DNA of 50,233 nt from Hymenochaete sp. R1 (GCA_019400425.1 JAFREE010000174.1:1-50233), one strand, 5' to 3'. Counted from the stretch's first letter, positions 11,114-23,134 are shown. Numbers and translations: made by a program. Notes: generated from the sequence alone by a model not told the origin.

Positions 11114-13287
11114 ATGGCTTTTATTAGCCGAAGCCCTGTACATTCAACGCCTCAAGGCCCAAGACCCTCATTTGACTTTGCCCCGACGCCTTTGCGAATG
11201 GCTGCAACACCGACTACAGCGCCACAAGAAGCTATGACAGCCTCTCTCCAGGCTCACGTTGACGACCTCGTTCGGCGGAACAAACACTCTGAACACGAAA
11301 TACGGCGTCTCAAGCAGAATGTGCTGGAGGAGAAAGAACGTTGTGCAGAAATCGTTTCGAAGAATCGCGCAGTGGTTCTGGCAGAACGAGACGAATGGCG
11401 GGAAGAGTGTGAATCGTTATTGGCCCATCATCGAATCGTGCACCTTCGGACGCAGATTGAACAAAGTCGGGAGATGGCGGTTGTCGCGAATGCGAGAGAA
11501 GAAAGCCGAAAGGATAGAATCGAGATATCGCATCGCGACTACAGACTTATCCTATTTCAAGCTAAGGAAGCGGAGATGGATGGGACGATAGGACGACTGG
11601 AGGACACCATCGAGGATCTTACTGACCAGCTAGCAGAGAGTGAAAGTGCCTACAAGTCTCTTGCCGCGCACTTTGATGAGGAAAATAGTAAACTGGCTCT
11701 AAATCACGAGGAGGCGCAATCGAAAGTTCAGGACATTGCAATGGAGCTTGCGTCAGCTAAGGTAAGCGATGCGCATTCATTTTCATACGATCATGAATTA
11801 ATACAGTTCTAGTCCGAGGCCAATGACCTAAGAAAGGAAAATGTAGCTTTGAAGTCTTCCTCGGAGTCAGCTGCGACAAAAGTCGAGCGACTCACACTTC
11901 AACTTGATGGATCGAAAACCAACATATCCGAACTGGAAAGTGCCAATGCCGAGCTCAAACGTACAGTCGCAGATCTAAAGCGGCAGATGACCAAGTGGCA
12001 GAACCTCGAAACGAAGGGAGATGCCGAGATTGAGGAGATGCGAAAACGGAGGATGGAGGCGGAGGTCGAGGCAAAACAGTTCCAAGAGAGGGTGGTTGAA
12101 CTCGAGGAGGAGTTGAGGAGGGCAGTGGAGAGCAAGGCGAAGGCAGTGGAGAAGGAGAAGAGTAAAGTTGCGAAGTTAAAGGATGAAAACGACCGAATGG
12201 CTGTTAGTGCACGTTCTTACCGCGTTTATGATATATTGTTCTCAAACCATATCTCTCCAACTCAGGAAGTGGCAGAGGGAGCTCAAGCTATCGCTCAGAA
12301 GGCTCAAGACGACTACGCTGAGCTTGAGAATGGATTTAAAGAAGCTAAGAGAATTATAGAGGAGCTGCAACGTGACAAATCTAACGGTGTTGAGAGACAA
12401 GCGGTGGGTTTGAACCCCAGTAACTCAGAAAACGAAGCTAAAAATATCCAAGGCCCACGATGACGAAGTACCTGAGAATGACGATGAATCCCAACCCGAG
12501 GCATCGACGTCGCAGCAACCAGGCAAGGCACCTTCAAAGAGATTGAACGGACGAGGGAATCCCAAACCTCGTCCGGCTTACAAGGGTGCCGGGCGAAAAG
12601 CAGAAGAGCCTCCCATTGATGATGAAGATCAAGAAGAGGAAGCTGAGGTTGAAACCGATACTGGAACAAAAAAGACGGTGCGCGGACAGGACGCTTCGAG
12701 ATCCAAAAGCAAAGATCAGGGACGAGCCCGATCGGCACCGAAGAAGCGGAAGGACGAGTCACCTGTGCTTTCCGATGTAGAAGAAGAAAGCCCACGAATC
12801 AAAGGAAAAGAGAGAGCGGAACACGTTACTCAAGATTCTGACGAAGAACCGACCACGAAGAAACCTTCGAAGGCCAAGTCGAAGAAAACGGCGACCAAAG
12901 AAGATGAAAATCAAGAAGTCAGCAATACACCCCCTAAGAAACAGAAACAGAAATCGGCGAAAGCTCCAAGCTCGAGTCAACCGAAGGCACGGAAACCCTC
13001 TGCAAACCAGGAATCACGAACCAAAGCCGTGGAGAGTGCAGACGAAAGCACAGTTCTACCAAAGAAAAAGAAGAAGAAACTTTTCGGACCGTCTCAAGAA
13101 ACGTTCCCATGGGAAATGTTTCCAAAGGTACTTAGTTATCGTCGTTGGAGTATTTTGTTCTAATATGTCATCACTTCAGGGTGATGGTGCTCTGAATATC
13201 CCGACATCGCTGTCCCCAGTCAAGGAGTCCCAGGCCGTACCCGCTCGATCGATGTTCGGCAAGATGAGCTCTGCGTTCGGAATATAA
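11114..13287 (+). CDS. Long coiled-coil protein with basic/acidic nuclear-type C-terminus
   Basis: Unidentified protein, about 650-700 residues. Residues 1-40 are Ser/Pro-rich (MAFISRSPVHSTPQ). They are followed by some 350 residues of near-continuous coiled coil full of Glu, Lys, Arg and Leu heptads (for example IGRLEDTIEDLTDQL and VVELEEELRRAVESK). The last third is low-complexity and alternates acidic runs with Lys/Arg clusters (KKRKDESPVLSD, PKKKKKKLFG), consistent with nuclear localisation. The C-terminus is a short conserved-looking module with FPWEMFPK and MFGKMSSAFGI. Short introns lie after ELASAK, after ENDRMA, a probable 40-nt intron near 12390-12430, and one after EMFPK. The start is the first ATG after a CACC leader. 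It is divergent from the amylase with about 0.8 kb between. A structural role in chromosome or kinetochore biology is possible but unsupported. Confidence 0.8.
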
Positions 13288-13528
13288 TCATTAATGGACA
13301 TATGGTATTTGTATGATTTTATGGGTATTTTTCAGAGTATACGTAGCCTCAACTTCAAATCCCCCCTTTTCTATTTTCTATTTGTGCTGGTGTTGAGTTA
13401 TCGTGGGAATTACTTTCCTATGTTGTGTGTGTTGTGTTGATCTCACTTCACTTCACACTTTTCTCTCTTCACCACCATCCACCATCTTCATCTTCATCGA
13501 TATCGTCGTCCGCATCGCTCGTCTCATT

Positions 13529-15675
13529 ATGACGACTCCTTTTGATGAGTACGCAGGGGGTGACGCAGACTCTCTTTTTGGGTCGCCGCCTTCCTCGCCG
13601 TCGGTAGGTATGGCTCTCGCACTTCCGGGCAGTCCACGACCTTCACCTTCGGGCGCTGCTTCAAGCGCGGCGGGTCCTCTGGACCATAACAATCATAATA
13701 TTTTGATACAAAATGTGGGGACCATTGCACTTCCTGGTTCCCATCATGATTCTGAACATGTAGTCAGTCTGCCAGCTTCTCCACCCAGACCGTGTCCACG
13801 ACCGGCGGCCGTTGCCGAGCCCAGCAAACGTCGGGAGAGTGAGGGAGGAAATACACCAAAACCTCGAAAACGTGCGAATCGCCAGAAACGGCCGTCCACC
13901 AGAGGTAGAAAGGTCTCAGCTTCGCCCACAGATCACGTCCAAGCGATGCCATTGCCTGACGCATCCGACCCGATTCCACCGAATTTCCTGCGGAATAATC
14001 AGGCGTTGTTAGGTTTGGCGGGCATCGTAGGTAACGTGCATCCTGCCACGCTTTCGAAACGTGGTACTCGTGGTGCGTCATCCGATAATCCAATCGTGGT
14101 TGAAGAAGAAAGGCCTGTTGGAGGAAGGTCGAGCGGGAAAGCGTTGCAATCGAAAGCTGAGTCCGAGTCTTCTCCAAGTAGCCAGTCGATCGCGGACGCG
14201 CTCGTCGCTCAGGGTAATATCTACCCTGTTCTACATTCGTTGCTACCGTTCCTCAATGCAGCGGCTTCGGCAAGGCAGAAAAGCGAAAGTGGCTTTCGAA
14301 AAACGAGGGTGCAGGCGTCTGGCGAGGAGGTTCATGAAGCGCCACCGTTGAAGAAGCGAAAGCTGACGTCGGTACCGGCAGGGGCGAAGGATTGGAACAT
14401 GCCGTATCCGCTCTTAAATAGCGAAGGTCCTTCGCAGTACCTTCATTCGTGGGAAAGGCAGAAAGCGAAAGGATTGATCACGCAACTGAATTCGATGGTG
14501 CGGCAAGCCATCGAGACCGCCACGTTAAAAGAGGTATATGCGAAGAGTGCGGTATCCAATGTTACGGATGTCCACCCCTCGTCGAGTTCGACAATGCCAA
14601 ATGACCTGGGATGTTCCGGAACGTTAGGGCCCTCATCTACCCCCCTGTTACCGTCTTCTTCGGCCACATCTACTGTCGCGTCACAGGCTCTATCACCATC
14701 CCCAGCGCCATCATTGAGCTCATCGCTCGACGCAGATCCTTTCTCCAGCTTCAAGGATTCCGAACTCAACGACCTTCTCGATGCTGTCAACGGTGCTCTC
14801 AATGTATCTAGCCCAAATCCTTCAACGGACTTCTCCGCCACTCCATGCCATCTTGGCATTTCCCCAACGATGACGAACGCATCGTCTCCGTCCTTATCAT
14901 CTTTCTCTCGCCTCTCGACGCCATGTGACCCATCGCAGATCTTTGCATCGGCCGGTAATGATGTGATGAACTATGCCTCCTTGTTCTCGCATGACTTTTC
15001 TATGGATAACACGCTGATCGACCCCGATTTATTGTCCGCCCCTTGGCCTTCTACCTCTTCGACCCCGCAGGCATCGGACGCGTCTTTGTTTGGTGCTTTG
15101 GAAGAGATAGGGTTGGGGCTGCCGAGCGCTGAGGTTGCAGAGGGCCAACAGTCAAGGGTTTCGGCGAATAACGATCTGCTGGCTGAAACGGTGGAACAGA
15201 CAGGTTCGTCGATAATTGAAGAATCATTTTTGGATATGTTCTTATCGGAACTCCCGTAGACAAAGAACTATTACCTTTGGATGGAACAACTCCGGCCGTA
15301 ACTGTACATACATCAAATGGTATCCCGAAGGTTCCCCCGCATCCCCCGAATAGAGGCTCGCATCCAATCGGGCCCTCTCTAGCTAATTCATTTTCGTCAC
15401 CCCACGGTAATACAACCTCAGCTCCATTGATATTGCATGAATCCACGAACAAAGTTTCCCCGTTTTCGCGAGATCCAAAGGGACAGAAAGTAGATCGAGC
15501 AGAGTTGGTCCGTCGAGCCCGGGTCCGTCGCGATCAGTTAGCTGCAGAGCTTGCGAGGGCGAAGGTAGAGTTGTGGGAGACGACGATTGAGCAAGGCGTG
15601 TTGATGCATATGTCGAAGGATAAGGCGTTGGGGCTGGGGACGGGATTGAGCGTTGATGTTGATTTTGTTGGCTAG
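13529..15675 (+). CDS. Low-complexity probable nuclear protein of basidiomycete type
   Basis: Predicted 696-residue protein with no known catalytic domain. The N-terminus reads MTTPFDEYAGGDADSLFGS and is followed by Ser/Pro runs, a basic stretch (KPRKRANRQKRPSTRGRK) suggesting nuclear localisation, and a more ordered segment NIYPVLHSLLPFLNAA. A conserved-looking block around DWNMPYPLLN and LHSWERQKAKGLI comes next, then a long Ser/Thr/Pro linker and a helical basic C-terminus (ELVRRARVRRDQLAAEL). The large first exon seems to stop at 15259. However, a 56-nt intron at 15204-15259 joins it in phase to a second open exon ending at 15675, giving 2091 coding bases. I used the ATG at 13529 because the preceding 100 bases are pyrimidine-rich leader, although the frame stays open upstream to 13403. 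A transcription or chromatin role is only inferred from composition. Confidence 0.8.
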
Positions 15676-16012
15676 CATTCATATCTCAAAACCATCGTTT
15701 TGTTCTCCCTTTTTTCCAACGTTGTAAAAGCAGTATGTTGTCGATATCAATGTCTAAGTTGCTATTCTTTACGGTTTTCGAGATTGAAAGAATCAGTCCG
15801 AGCAAGCACAAGTCTTGCTTATTTTCTCACGGTATGAACGCCGGTATTGCCGAATTAAGTAGCTCAGCGCTCCTGCTACACGACTAGACAAAGCACTCTC
15901 ACTCACAACGTCCACCATATTCTCTTTCTTCTGCTTACTACTTCACTGAACTCGCCGTTTCAAACGCCGCTCTTTGGAAACTCATACAAATAGTAAAAGT
16001 GCTGTGAATTTC
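15676..16012. other. Intergenic promoter region
   Basis: This 337-base spacer separates two genes on the same strand. The final part (about 15890-15960) is CT-rich, as in fungal leaders. Nothing else is recognised. Confidence 0.5.
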
Positions 16013-17305
16013 ATGGCTTCAGGTCGTCTCTTTCGTTCAGCTGGGAGGGCTTCGGCCTCATGCTCCGACGCCCTCAGACTCTCTGGCTCTCGAACATCGT
16101 TCATCTCTATCTCCTCCAGGGCTCTAAGCATATCTACCGACGCCGACACTGACGCCAGCCCATCGCACCATCAACCCACTTCCACCCTCCCGCCACTACG
16201 CGCCCATCCCACAAGTTCTCAAACCCAGTCCCAGTCCCGCGCAGTCCATACCTCCGCCTCCTGGCGCGACTTCCACTTTGACACGCACCATTTCGTCCAG
16301 AGGCTCGAGAGGGAGGGGTTGAATCGGGCGCAGGCGGAGGGGATCATGAGTGCGATGGCGGAGGTGATTGATGAGAGTATACGGAATATTACGAGTAATA
16401 TGGTGACGAAGGGGGATCAGGAGAAGGTGTGTGTCTTGTTTTGGCTGTCGATGTCCACACAATCGTTTCGTGGTCTTTTTCTTGCTACCTTTTTTCCCCA
16501 TCGTTTTATCCTTATCCTGTCTTCTCTTCTTGGATTCTGGGTACTGACCGCAACCCCTTCCCCCCTTCTCTTACGCTTTCTTTCACGATACGAACAAAAC
16601 AGCACCAATACACCCAAAAAGTCGACTTTGCGCAGCTCAAGTCCGAGCTGCAGATGATGGAGAAGAACGACCTGGCGATGATGAAGGCGGAGAACGACAG
16701 GCTCCAGGCGGACCTCGAGAAGCTCAAGCAACGCCTCCGGGAGGAGATCACGCGCACACAGGCGGGCGTACGGCTGGATCTGAACTTAGAGAAAGGTGCG
16801 GGTTTTTTTGGATCTGCTTTCTTTTCTTTATCATCATCTTTTCCTTTTCCTTTTGGAGAGGGGAAAGGGGGTGGTTTGGTTATATGGTGGGAAGTGAACT
16901 GAGAAACTGAAGCTGATTGAAATTTGTATTGTCCTTTTTTATGTGGCTGTAGGTCGGATGCGCGAGTCCTCGTCGGGCCAGGAGCTCAAGATCAAAGAGG
17001 TCGACACGCGCATCGAGAGGGAGATCGCAGAGCTGCGGACGGCCATCCAGGCCTCCAAAGTACGTTTCTGTCTTTGGATTCTTTAATTCCGACTTCTTTT
17101 TCTTACAAACGTTTCGCTCGCATATTTTGTGCTTGTCTTTTCTTCATGCAGGCCGTGACATTACAGTATCTTGTTGGTTTCGGTATGTGGTTTTTTATGA
17201 CGGACTCCCCCCTCATATATCTGATCCATACATCTTTTTCTATTCGCCAAAAAAGTGACCGGTTGCTCCGCCCTCCTGATGGCATACCTTCGGTTCCGCT
17301 TATAA
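16013..17305 (+). CDS. Mitochondrial CCDC90/DUF1640 family protein (Fmp32/MCUR1-like)
   Basis: Predicted 264-residue mitochondrial inner-membrane protein. The N-terminus (MASGRLFRSAGRASASC) is rich in Arg and Ser with few acids, as mitochondrial presequences are. The family core starts FDTHHFVQRLEREGLNRAQA, and continues with a coiled coil containing KVDFAQLKSEL, KAENDRLQADLEKLKQRL and VRLDLNLEKGRMRE. It ends in one transmembrane helix (VTGCSALLMAYLRF). Exons 16013-16426, 16603-16795, 16953-17059, 17152-17182 and 17256-17305 add to 795 nt in a single frame. Yeast Fmp32 has been linked to cytochrome oxidase assembly and animal MCUR1 to the calcium uniporter. Which applies here is unknown. The gene converges on the SUR2-like gene, with 372 bp of 3' flanks between that hold nothing I recognise. 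Confidence 0.9.
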
Positions 17306-17677
17306 TCCCAAGCATTCCTCTCACCGACTCCTTAGACTTCCACTCATACGATATACAATTACGCGCAGCCAACCTCTGCAACAATTCCAGCAATATCTAC
17401 ACAATATTATAACGTGTATTATAGAAATAATAATACATAAATAACAATATATCCCCTTCGCGCAGCCGCAGCCGCAAACAGGCACAAACGGTAACCCAAA
17501 CGACGATCCATGGGATAGATAGAAAAGGAACGGACAGTAGATAGGATAGAAGGACGAGGGACAATGATGAAACGACGAGAAGGTCTGATGTTCTCTGAGA
17601 CAGTAACAGGGGACGGAAGAGTGGTGTATAACAATTCATGGTGACACATGTATCAGCGGAATCGACAACAAATTACT

Positions 17678-18808
17678 CTAGAGATCTTTGCCCAACTTTT
17701 CCTTTCCTCGCTTTTGTTTGGACTCGAGCGTCTCACGGGTCATGCGTGTCCCCAGTATCGTATCCCAATGAATGAAGAACGGCTGTGCGAAATTGCTTTT
17801 AATGCCCGCGACCTATGCGAAAAGGCGAAAAAGAAATATCAGAAATCCGTTCATCGCGTTTTAATTTATAAATAGGTAAGTTCGATCTCACCTGGTGATG
17901 AATGTCATGATAATCTGCGTTATTCCCAAAGAATAATTGAAGCGGGTCCATCGGAAGACGGTACCCACAATGGTCGTCGATCGTCTTCATGGTCGAGAAC
18001 GCGAACAAGAAGCTCGCCTGGCGGACGGACATAAGGGAAACGGAGTGCGCAATGGCAGCACCGAGGGTATCGAGGACGAGGCCTTCAACGGGATGGTTGT
18101 AGAGGGCACCGTAGGCATAAGGGACGTAGAGACGATGGTGCCAGGAATGGAAATGCCTGTAGAGGAATTTATTGACGTGGAAGGCGCGGTGCCAGAAGTA
18201 TTGCCAGGTGTCGATGATGACCCTTGAGAAGTTGTTTAGAGACAGATAATTATGATGAGAAAAATGGGGTCTTACATGGCGAAGAGAAGTTGGGCAAGGG
18301 GAATGCCCCACCAGTATACGAACCAGACTGTATCAGCACCATACGCTCGCAAGAACTTCGATGCGGTCGATTCTCCAAGGACGAGTCGCGCCGAAAAGAC
18401 GATAAACGCTTTGATGCGTTCCGTGTCCGTCAAGAAGCTTGGCAGCTCATTAGAAGCGTCCATCCAATATACACCGAGAATAGTCTGTACGACCTGTTGA
18501 AAGAGCACCCAAAGGAGACAACTGGTACGGGAGACGAGGTTGCGAGACTTGACCTCTGCGGAGTCGTGTATGCGGCGCTTGTTGAGCCAGGGAGAGTCGA
18601 TGCTATCAAGAATGTTGAAGAAAAGGGAGTAGGACCAGTAGGCCGCGATGGGGGAGACGAGGGAGAGAACTTCATCGGACATGAATGAGAATGCGGTGGG
18701 ATTGGAGGTGTAGTAGAAGGGTGGAGAGGCATGGACGTATTTTGAGAGGGCGGATACGTTGGAGAAGTAGGGAACATCTGTGAAGTTGCCTGCCATTACG
18801 CCGGCCAT
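17678..18808 (-). CDS. SUR2: Sphingoid base C4-hydroxylase, SUR2-like
   Basis: ER membrane di-iron enzyme of the fatty acid hydroxylase superfamily. SUR2 proteins hydroxylate dihydrosphingosine or dihydroceramide at C4 to make phytosphingosine. The predicted 332-residue protein has several hydrophobic segments and the expected His clusters: HRAFH after WQYFW, HSWHH, and HDIHHQ after NNADY. The sequence DDHCGYRLP and the C-terminal IKSNFAQPFFIHWDTILGT are close to the SUR2 pattern and favour it over other hydroxylases. Three exons (18808-18276, 18222-17892, 17812-17678) sum to 999 nt. I used the ATG at 18808. A second Met five codons in (18796) is an alternative start. The gene is head to head with ERG25, with 645 bp between the start codons. 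Confidence 0.9.
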
Positions 18809-19453
18809 TGTCGTTGCTGCCGTCGTCCTCGACGACTGGCCTGCTCGCTGTCAATGAAGTGGGCGCAGTGGTGGTGATAGCCAGAGAGCAAGGGTGACGA
18901 GACGGACTGCGATGCGATCCGGCTTAGTGAACGGTGGACGCGTCGATCATTAATCAGAAAGTGGTGCAACTGAGTCACGTGTTTTTATAGCAAAAAGATC
19001 GGCGATCACTGATCGGCCAATTTCGGCATTTTCAAACTGCTTCCGGTTCCCGAATCCCGATGGATGTGCCCAGACTTGACTTGAAATTTAAAGTTAATAT
19101 TGACTTCAGCTTCAGAAATAAAAGGTTACTGCATATTCTAGCATATAGTTAACATTGAACCCCAGCGAGCCTATAGCTGCATTAACGGTGAGATTTTTTG
19201 TAACTTGAATGACCTCCCACTGTCACGAAAAAAGGTCGATTCAATGGAAGCTATGCGGAGAGCCGGGAGAGCGAGACGATCGGCGGGCAAATGTGGGTCG
19301 ATAATATTAAGTAAGCATTTTATATCGTCTCGCGACTTCTTCAGCGTCCATTTATTTATAAACGCCCTCTACTCGTCATTCTTTCTTCAAATCTTACCTT
19401 CCTTCCTTCCTCTCAACACCACTCGCCCAACGCGCTCGGCGTTGTCTACGACC
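18809..19453. promoter_or_regulatory. Shared bidirectional promoter region between SUR2-like and ERG25 genes
   Basis: This 645-bp spacer separates the two divergently transcribed lipid hydroxylase genes, so both promoters must lie here. An AT-rich core at about 19080-19160 sits between GC-richer flanks. A CT-rich leader precedes the ERG25 start. I see CACGTG-like sequence near 18976-18981 (GTCACGTGTT), an E-box-type hexamer. A functional site is not proven. Confidence 0.6.
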
Positions 19454-20570
19454 ATGTCCAACGTCACAGCGCCCATATACCAAGCAACCGAGTTCTTATA
19501 CTCCAACGTCGACTTTACCTCCCTCTCCTGGCTCGAGCTCAAATGGGCCCAATGGTACCTCCTCTTCAAGGACCCCTCCGTCGCGACCGGTCTCATGTCC
19601 TTCATTCTCCATGAAGTCGTATATTTTGGAAGATGTATTCCGTGGATGATTATCGACGCAATGCCGTACTTTAGAAAATGGAAACTGCAACCTGGGAAAG
19701 TGCCGACGGCATTGGACGAGTGGGAGTGTATCAAATATGTCCTTTTTTCACATTTCACGATCGAGCTGCCTCAGGTAAATTCCTTCTTACTTTTATAAAC
19801 TGGTAAATGAGTTAGAACTAATGCCATTCTGCTCGATAGATCTGGCTATTCCATCCCATGGCAGAATACTTCGGCCTCTCCACCTGGCAAGTCCCCTTCC
19901 CCTCCTGGCAAACCACCGCAGGCCAGGTCATCCTCTTCTTCATCATGGAAGACATCTGGCACTACTTCACCCACCAACTCATGCACTACGGACCCCTCTA
20001 TAAATATATCCACAAAATCCACCACAAGTACTCCGCCCCCTTTGGTCTCGCTGCGGAGTACTCCCACCCTCTTGAGGTGCTCATTTTGGGCATCGGAACG
20101 GTCGGGAGTCCGATTTTATACTGTTACTTCACGAGGAATCTGCATATTGCGACGGTGTATACGTTTATTACGTTAAGGCTCTTCCAGGCAGTAGACGCGC
20201 ACAGTGGTTATGGTAAGAAAAACAATTTTTCATGCACCTCTTTTCCTCGTGCTGAATGTTGTACATTCCAGACTTCCCCTGGTCTCTGCAACACTGGCTC
20301 CCTCTCTGGGCCGGCGCCGAACATCACGACTATCATCACATGGCCTTCATGGATAACTTTTCCTCGTCCTTCCGCTACCTCGACTTTTTCTTCGGCACCG
20401 ACACACGGTATCGCGCGCACAAGGCGAGGTTGCATAAGGCTCAGCAAGCGGCGAAGGAAAGGAATGCGAGCGCTGAGGAGGTGGAAGAGATCGAGAGGAG
20501 ATTAAACGAGGAGAGTGAGAGGGTTGGGATGGAGGCAGAGGCGAAAGCTGAGGCGAAGAAGGTTTGGTAA
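19454..20570 (+). CDS. ERG25: C-4 methylsterol oxidase (methylsterol monooxygenase)
   Basis: ER membrane di-iron oxygenase that oxidises the C4 methyl groups of sterol intermediates in ergosterol synthesis. The predicted 330-residue protein carries the three canonical His boxes in order: [22 protein letters not shown] and [11 protein letters not shown]. The last lies within a stretch typical of ERG25 ([14 protein letters not shown]). The flanking [16 protein letters not shown] also fits. The C-terminus ends KKVW, a KKxx di-lysine ER-retrieval signal. Exons 19454-19774, 19840-20212 and 20272-20570 sum to 993 nt. The tail is extended by a Glu/Lys-rich helix of about 40 residues. The start ATG follows a CT-rich leader. 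It shares its upstream region with a SUR2-like gene. Confidence 0.96.
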
Positions 20571-20824
20571 AGGAAGATGGTGTTGCGTTTGAATGCCAGG
20601 TGCGGGAAGAATCTATTTCTTTTGGAGAGTTTTGGAGGATGCATTGTAGTTGTACGGATCCTATGCTTCTTAATTAATTGATTTTCATTGTATACACAGT
20701 TCCCTCAAAATGATACCACGCAGGTTACTCGCCACTACCGTCTTATCATTGACCTTCGGCTATCTTACTGAAGAGATTTTAGTCATCTCGCTCGGTATTT
20801 GAGAAAGTCCTCTGAACGAGTTAT

Positions 20825-21539
20825 TCATTCAGAGTATGCGGGTAACGGCTCATCCGCTTTCCCGGCATCTACCTCTACTGAGTCTACGCGTCTCCTTCCC
20901 TCATTCATACCGTTGCGCAACGTTGAAGTCCCGTGAATCAACTCCAACCGATGGCTAAGCTGCTCGTTCTCGAGCTCGAGCTCCCTTATTCGCTGACTCT
21001 GGCTCGGGCTTTGGCTCTGGTTCTGTATCTGGTTCCGATTCGTCTCCTCGCTGACATTGCCACTATGCACTTCACGTTCCCGGCCTTGGTCATTGGTGTG
21101 TACATGTAAATGTGCATTATGATTGCTTTCGTTGACAACGATTCGAGGGATCGTCTGGGATGGCACCGAATCAACCGGAACTCTGCTTTCGTGTACCGGC
21201 CAAAGCTCCGTCGAGCTGCGAGGACTTGAATAGCTGCGCGAATGGCTGGGCCGCCACGAACGCTCCGGATCTGTATGGCCACCATTCACTTCATGTTCCA
21301 TTCAATTCATAGACGAAAGCGCCGAAGACCTCACCGATGGGGAGGAGGCAGCTCAGGCTTTGCTCACCTGGAGCCGACCAAACGTCCTCTGCCCCTCTCG
21401 CGCCTATGCGCGCCTCGAGCTTGGCGGCCTTTGCTGACTTTCTCTTGTCGGAATAACAGGCGAGGCTGATGATGATGATGAAGCCGATGAAGGAGCCTGC
21501 GACGGCTAATCCTGTTATCGCGCCGCTGTCAAGAACCAT
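20825..21539 (-). CDS. Single-pass membrane protein with coiled-coil tail and LPxY C-terminus (family member A)
   Basis: Unnamed protein, 205 residues. The N-terminus is essentially a membrane helix (AITGLAVAGSFIGFIIIIS) followed by a basic stop-transfer segment (CYSDKRKSAK), so most of the protein is probably cytosolic. The tail is rich in Ser, Asn and Gln, then has a short heptad segment (RIRELELENEQLSHRLE), and ends in DEPLPAYSE, an LPxY motif at the extreme C-terminus. Two exons (21539-21368 and 21270-20825) join in phase 1 and total 618 nt. Member B has the same intron at the same place, and the sequence after it is similar (ELWP in A, EPWP in B). There is no signal peptide and almost no outer domain. 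No established function. LPxY motifs can bind WW domains of Rsp5-type ubiquitin ligases, which would fit an adaptor or turnover signal. Confidence 0.8.
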
Positions 21540-22577
21540 GGCGGCTTATAGGAGGTTTTGGGATCAAAAGTCGTCACTAGTATATGCGCTCCGGCTTGCG
21601 TGAGCTGAATCAAAGTTAGTTTCAATATGACGAGTGGTCATGTGGAGTTTTGTGCTCACCGCTAGCGAGTGGAATCTAGCTTCGTGCGTGTACGTTGATA
21701 AGTTAGAAAGAGCTTTAGAAATGCATGGGTTGATCAAGATCCAACACACAAGTCTTCTTATTTAGAGTGGCTGGGTCGAATTTAGGTAAGCATATAATCC
21801 ACTCACGCTTGCTTTCCTGACGACGCAAAGAATAGTACGAGAGGGCAACGATGTACCTACCACTGCGATGCACTGCTATCCGTGGCAACAGCGAGCGCAA
21901 TAAATTCAATCCGACACAGATCCTATCATACTGTTTTATGAATTGCAATCGCTGTTGCTGATATTGACAGACTTGGACCGGCGTTGCAATGGTCGCTCTC
22001 CGTTTTATCAAACTGATGAGAAGCTGGTAGTATGTGGTGACGGCCCAGAGATGTGGTGCTTCGTGCTCGCCTTGGTAGTCTCCCGCAATGTGAAAGTGTG
22101 TAGTGGAGAGAGGCTGAGAAACGGTAGGTAAAGACGCACATTTTCATATATATGTATCACACGATAAATCGTGAGCAGACGATGGCTCATCAGATCTTTG
22201 CCCTGGAAACTCCCCACTTTAGCCTCTCCAATTGGATAGTCAGTAGCTTCTCCATCTTGTAACTACCAGTGGAACGATTCAGTGTGTCTTAGGAGCTCGA
22301 GTCGAATTGACAGGGTCTACAGAGTTGAACGTTCGAAAGTTGGAGGCGCCGACTCGGAGCCACTGGCAAGCGAGTTTTAGTGCAGATGAGGCGTGGGAAT
22401 GTCGTCATTTACATAAGCGTATTCATCATTTGTCTCGGATGACGATGGCTAATTAGTCTCTCGCCCACTTGACAATTTTTTCCTCAACGACGAATGACAT
22501 TGGGGTTTTACTGAAAGAACCAATGCTCGATGGACGGGGCCAGTCTGGCCTCAAGTAAATTAGATCAATAACCACAA
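21540..22577. other. 1-kb spacer between family members A and B
   Basis: Only short unrelated open frames are present. I looked for tail motifs (LPxY with a preceding heptad segment) and membrane helices in all frames by eye and saw none, so no remnant copy is claimed. Confidence 0.45.
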
Positions 22578-23134
22578 TCAAGCCGTGTATACGGGTGGTG
22601 GTTCATCGAGTCTCTCAATCCTTCTTCTCCCTCCCTCCCGTCCGCTGCGGGTCTCTTCCTGAAGCGCGTCCAACCTGCGGTTTAGTATTTCGTTTTCCAG
22701 CTCTAGGGATCGCATTCGACGACTTCCCTGTCGCCTTTCATGCACGTGGCTCTCGTAGGGAAGACGTGGGGCGCGCATTTGCAGCGGAAACGAAGCTATG
22801 GATTGAAGTGGGTTGTCTCGTCCGGTACTCGGCCACGGCTCAGCTGAGTTTCGGGAGTTTGAAGTTATTCGAACATGATGACTGGTCCTTCTGATGTCTA
22901 CATGCGTTGTTTCAGTCAAATACCAGTGCAAAGAAACAAGAACTTGAACACATTGACTGGCTACCCACCTGAAGCCATCCATTCGCTACCTGGTGTAGGG
23001 CCCCTTTTACTAAGTGATTCCGTTTTTCTCAGTTTCCCTTTGCTAGATTTGACAGCGAGACTGATGAGGACGAGGACAAAGAAAAAAGCTGCCCCGATGC
23101 TCATTCCTACTATCGCAGCATTGGCGAATGTCAT
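22578..23134 (-). CDS. Single-pass membrane protein with coiled-coil tail and PPxY C-terminus (family member B)
   Basis: Small paralogue of member A, 154 residues. It begins MTFANAAIVGMSIGA and enters a membrane helix (AAFFFVLVLISLAV) followed by a basic segment (KSSKGKLRK). The cytosolic tail carries RSLELENEILNRRLDALQEE, a heptad segment nearly matching the A copy, and ends DEPPPVYTA, a PPxY motif. Two exons (23134-22990 and 22897-22578) total 465 nt and join in phase 1, exactly as in A. No signal peptide. The start is the first ATG in frame with the helix. Together A and B look like a reduced form of the family that lacks the Ser/Thr-rich outer part. Function unknown. Confidence 0.75.

Noticed and set aside
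12400..12440. Sequence resembling a tRNA T-arm (GTTTGAACCCC)
   Set aside because: No acceptor or anticodon stem could be paired around it, and it falls in an intron/exon junction of the coiled-coil gene.
15277..15675. Separate small gene after the stop at 15257-15259
   Set aside because: It lacks an ATG start, and a 56-nt intron with good signals joins it in phase to the large preceding exon.
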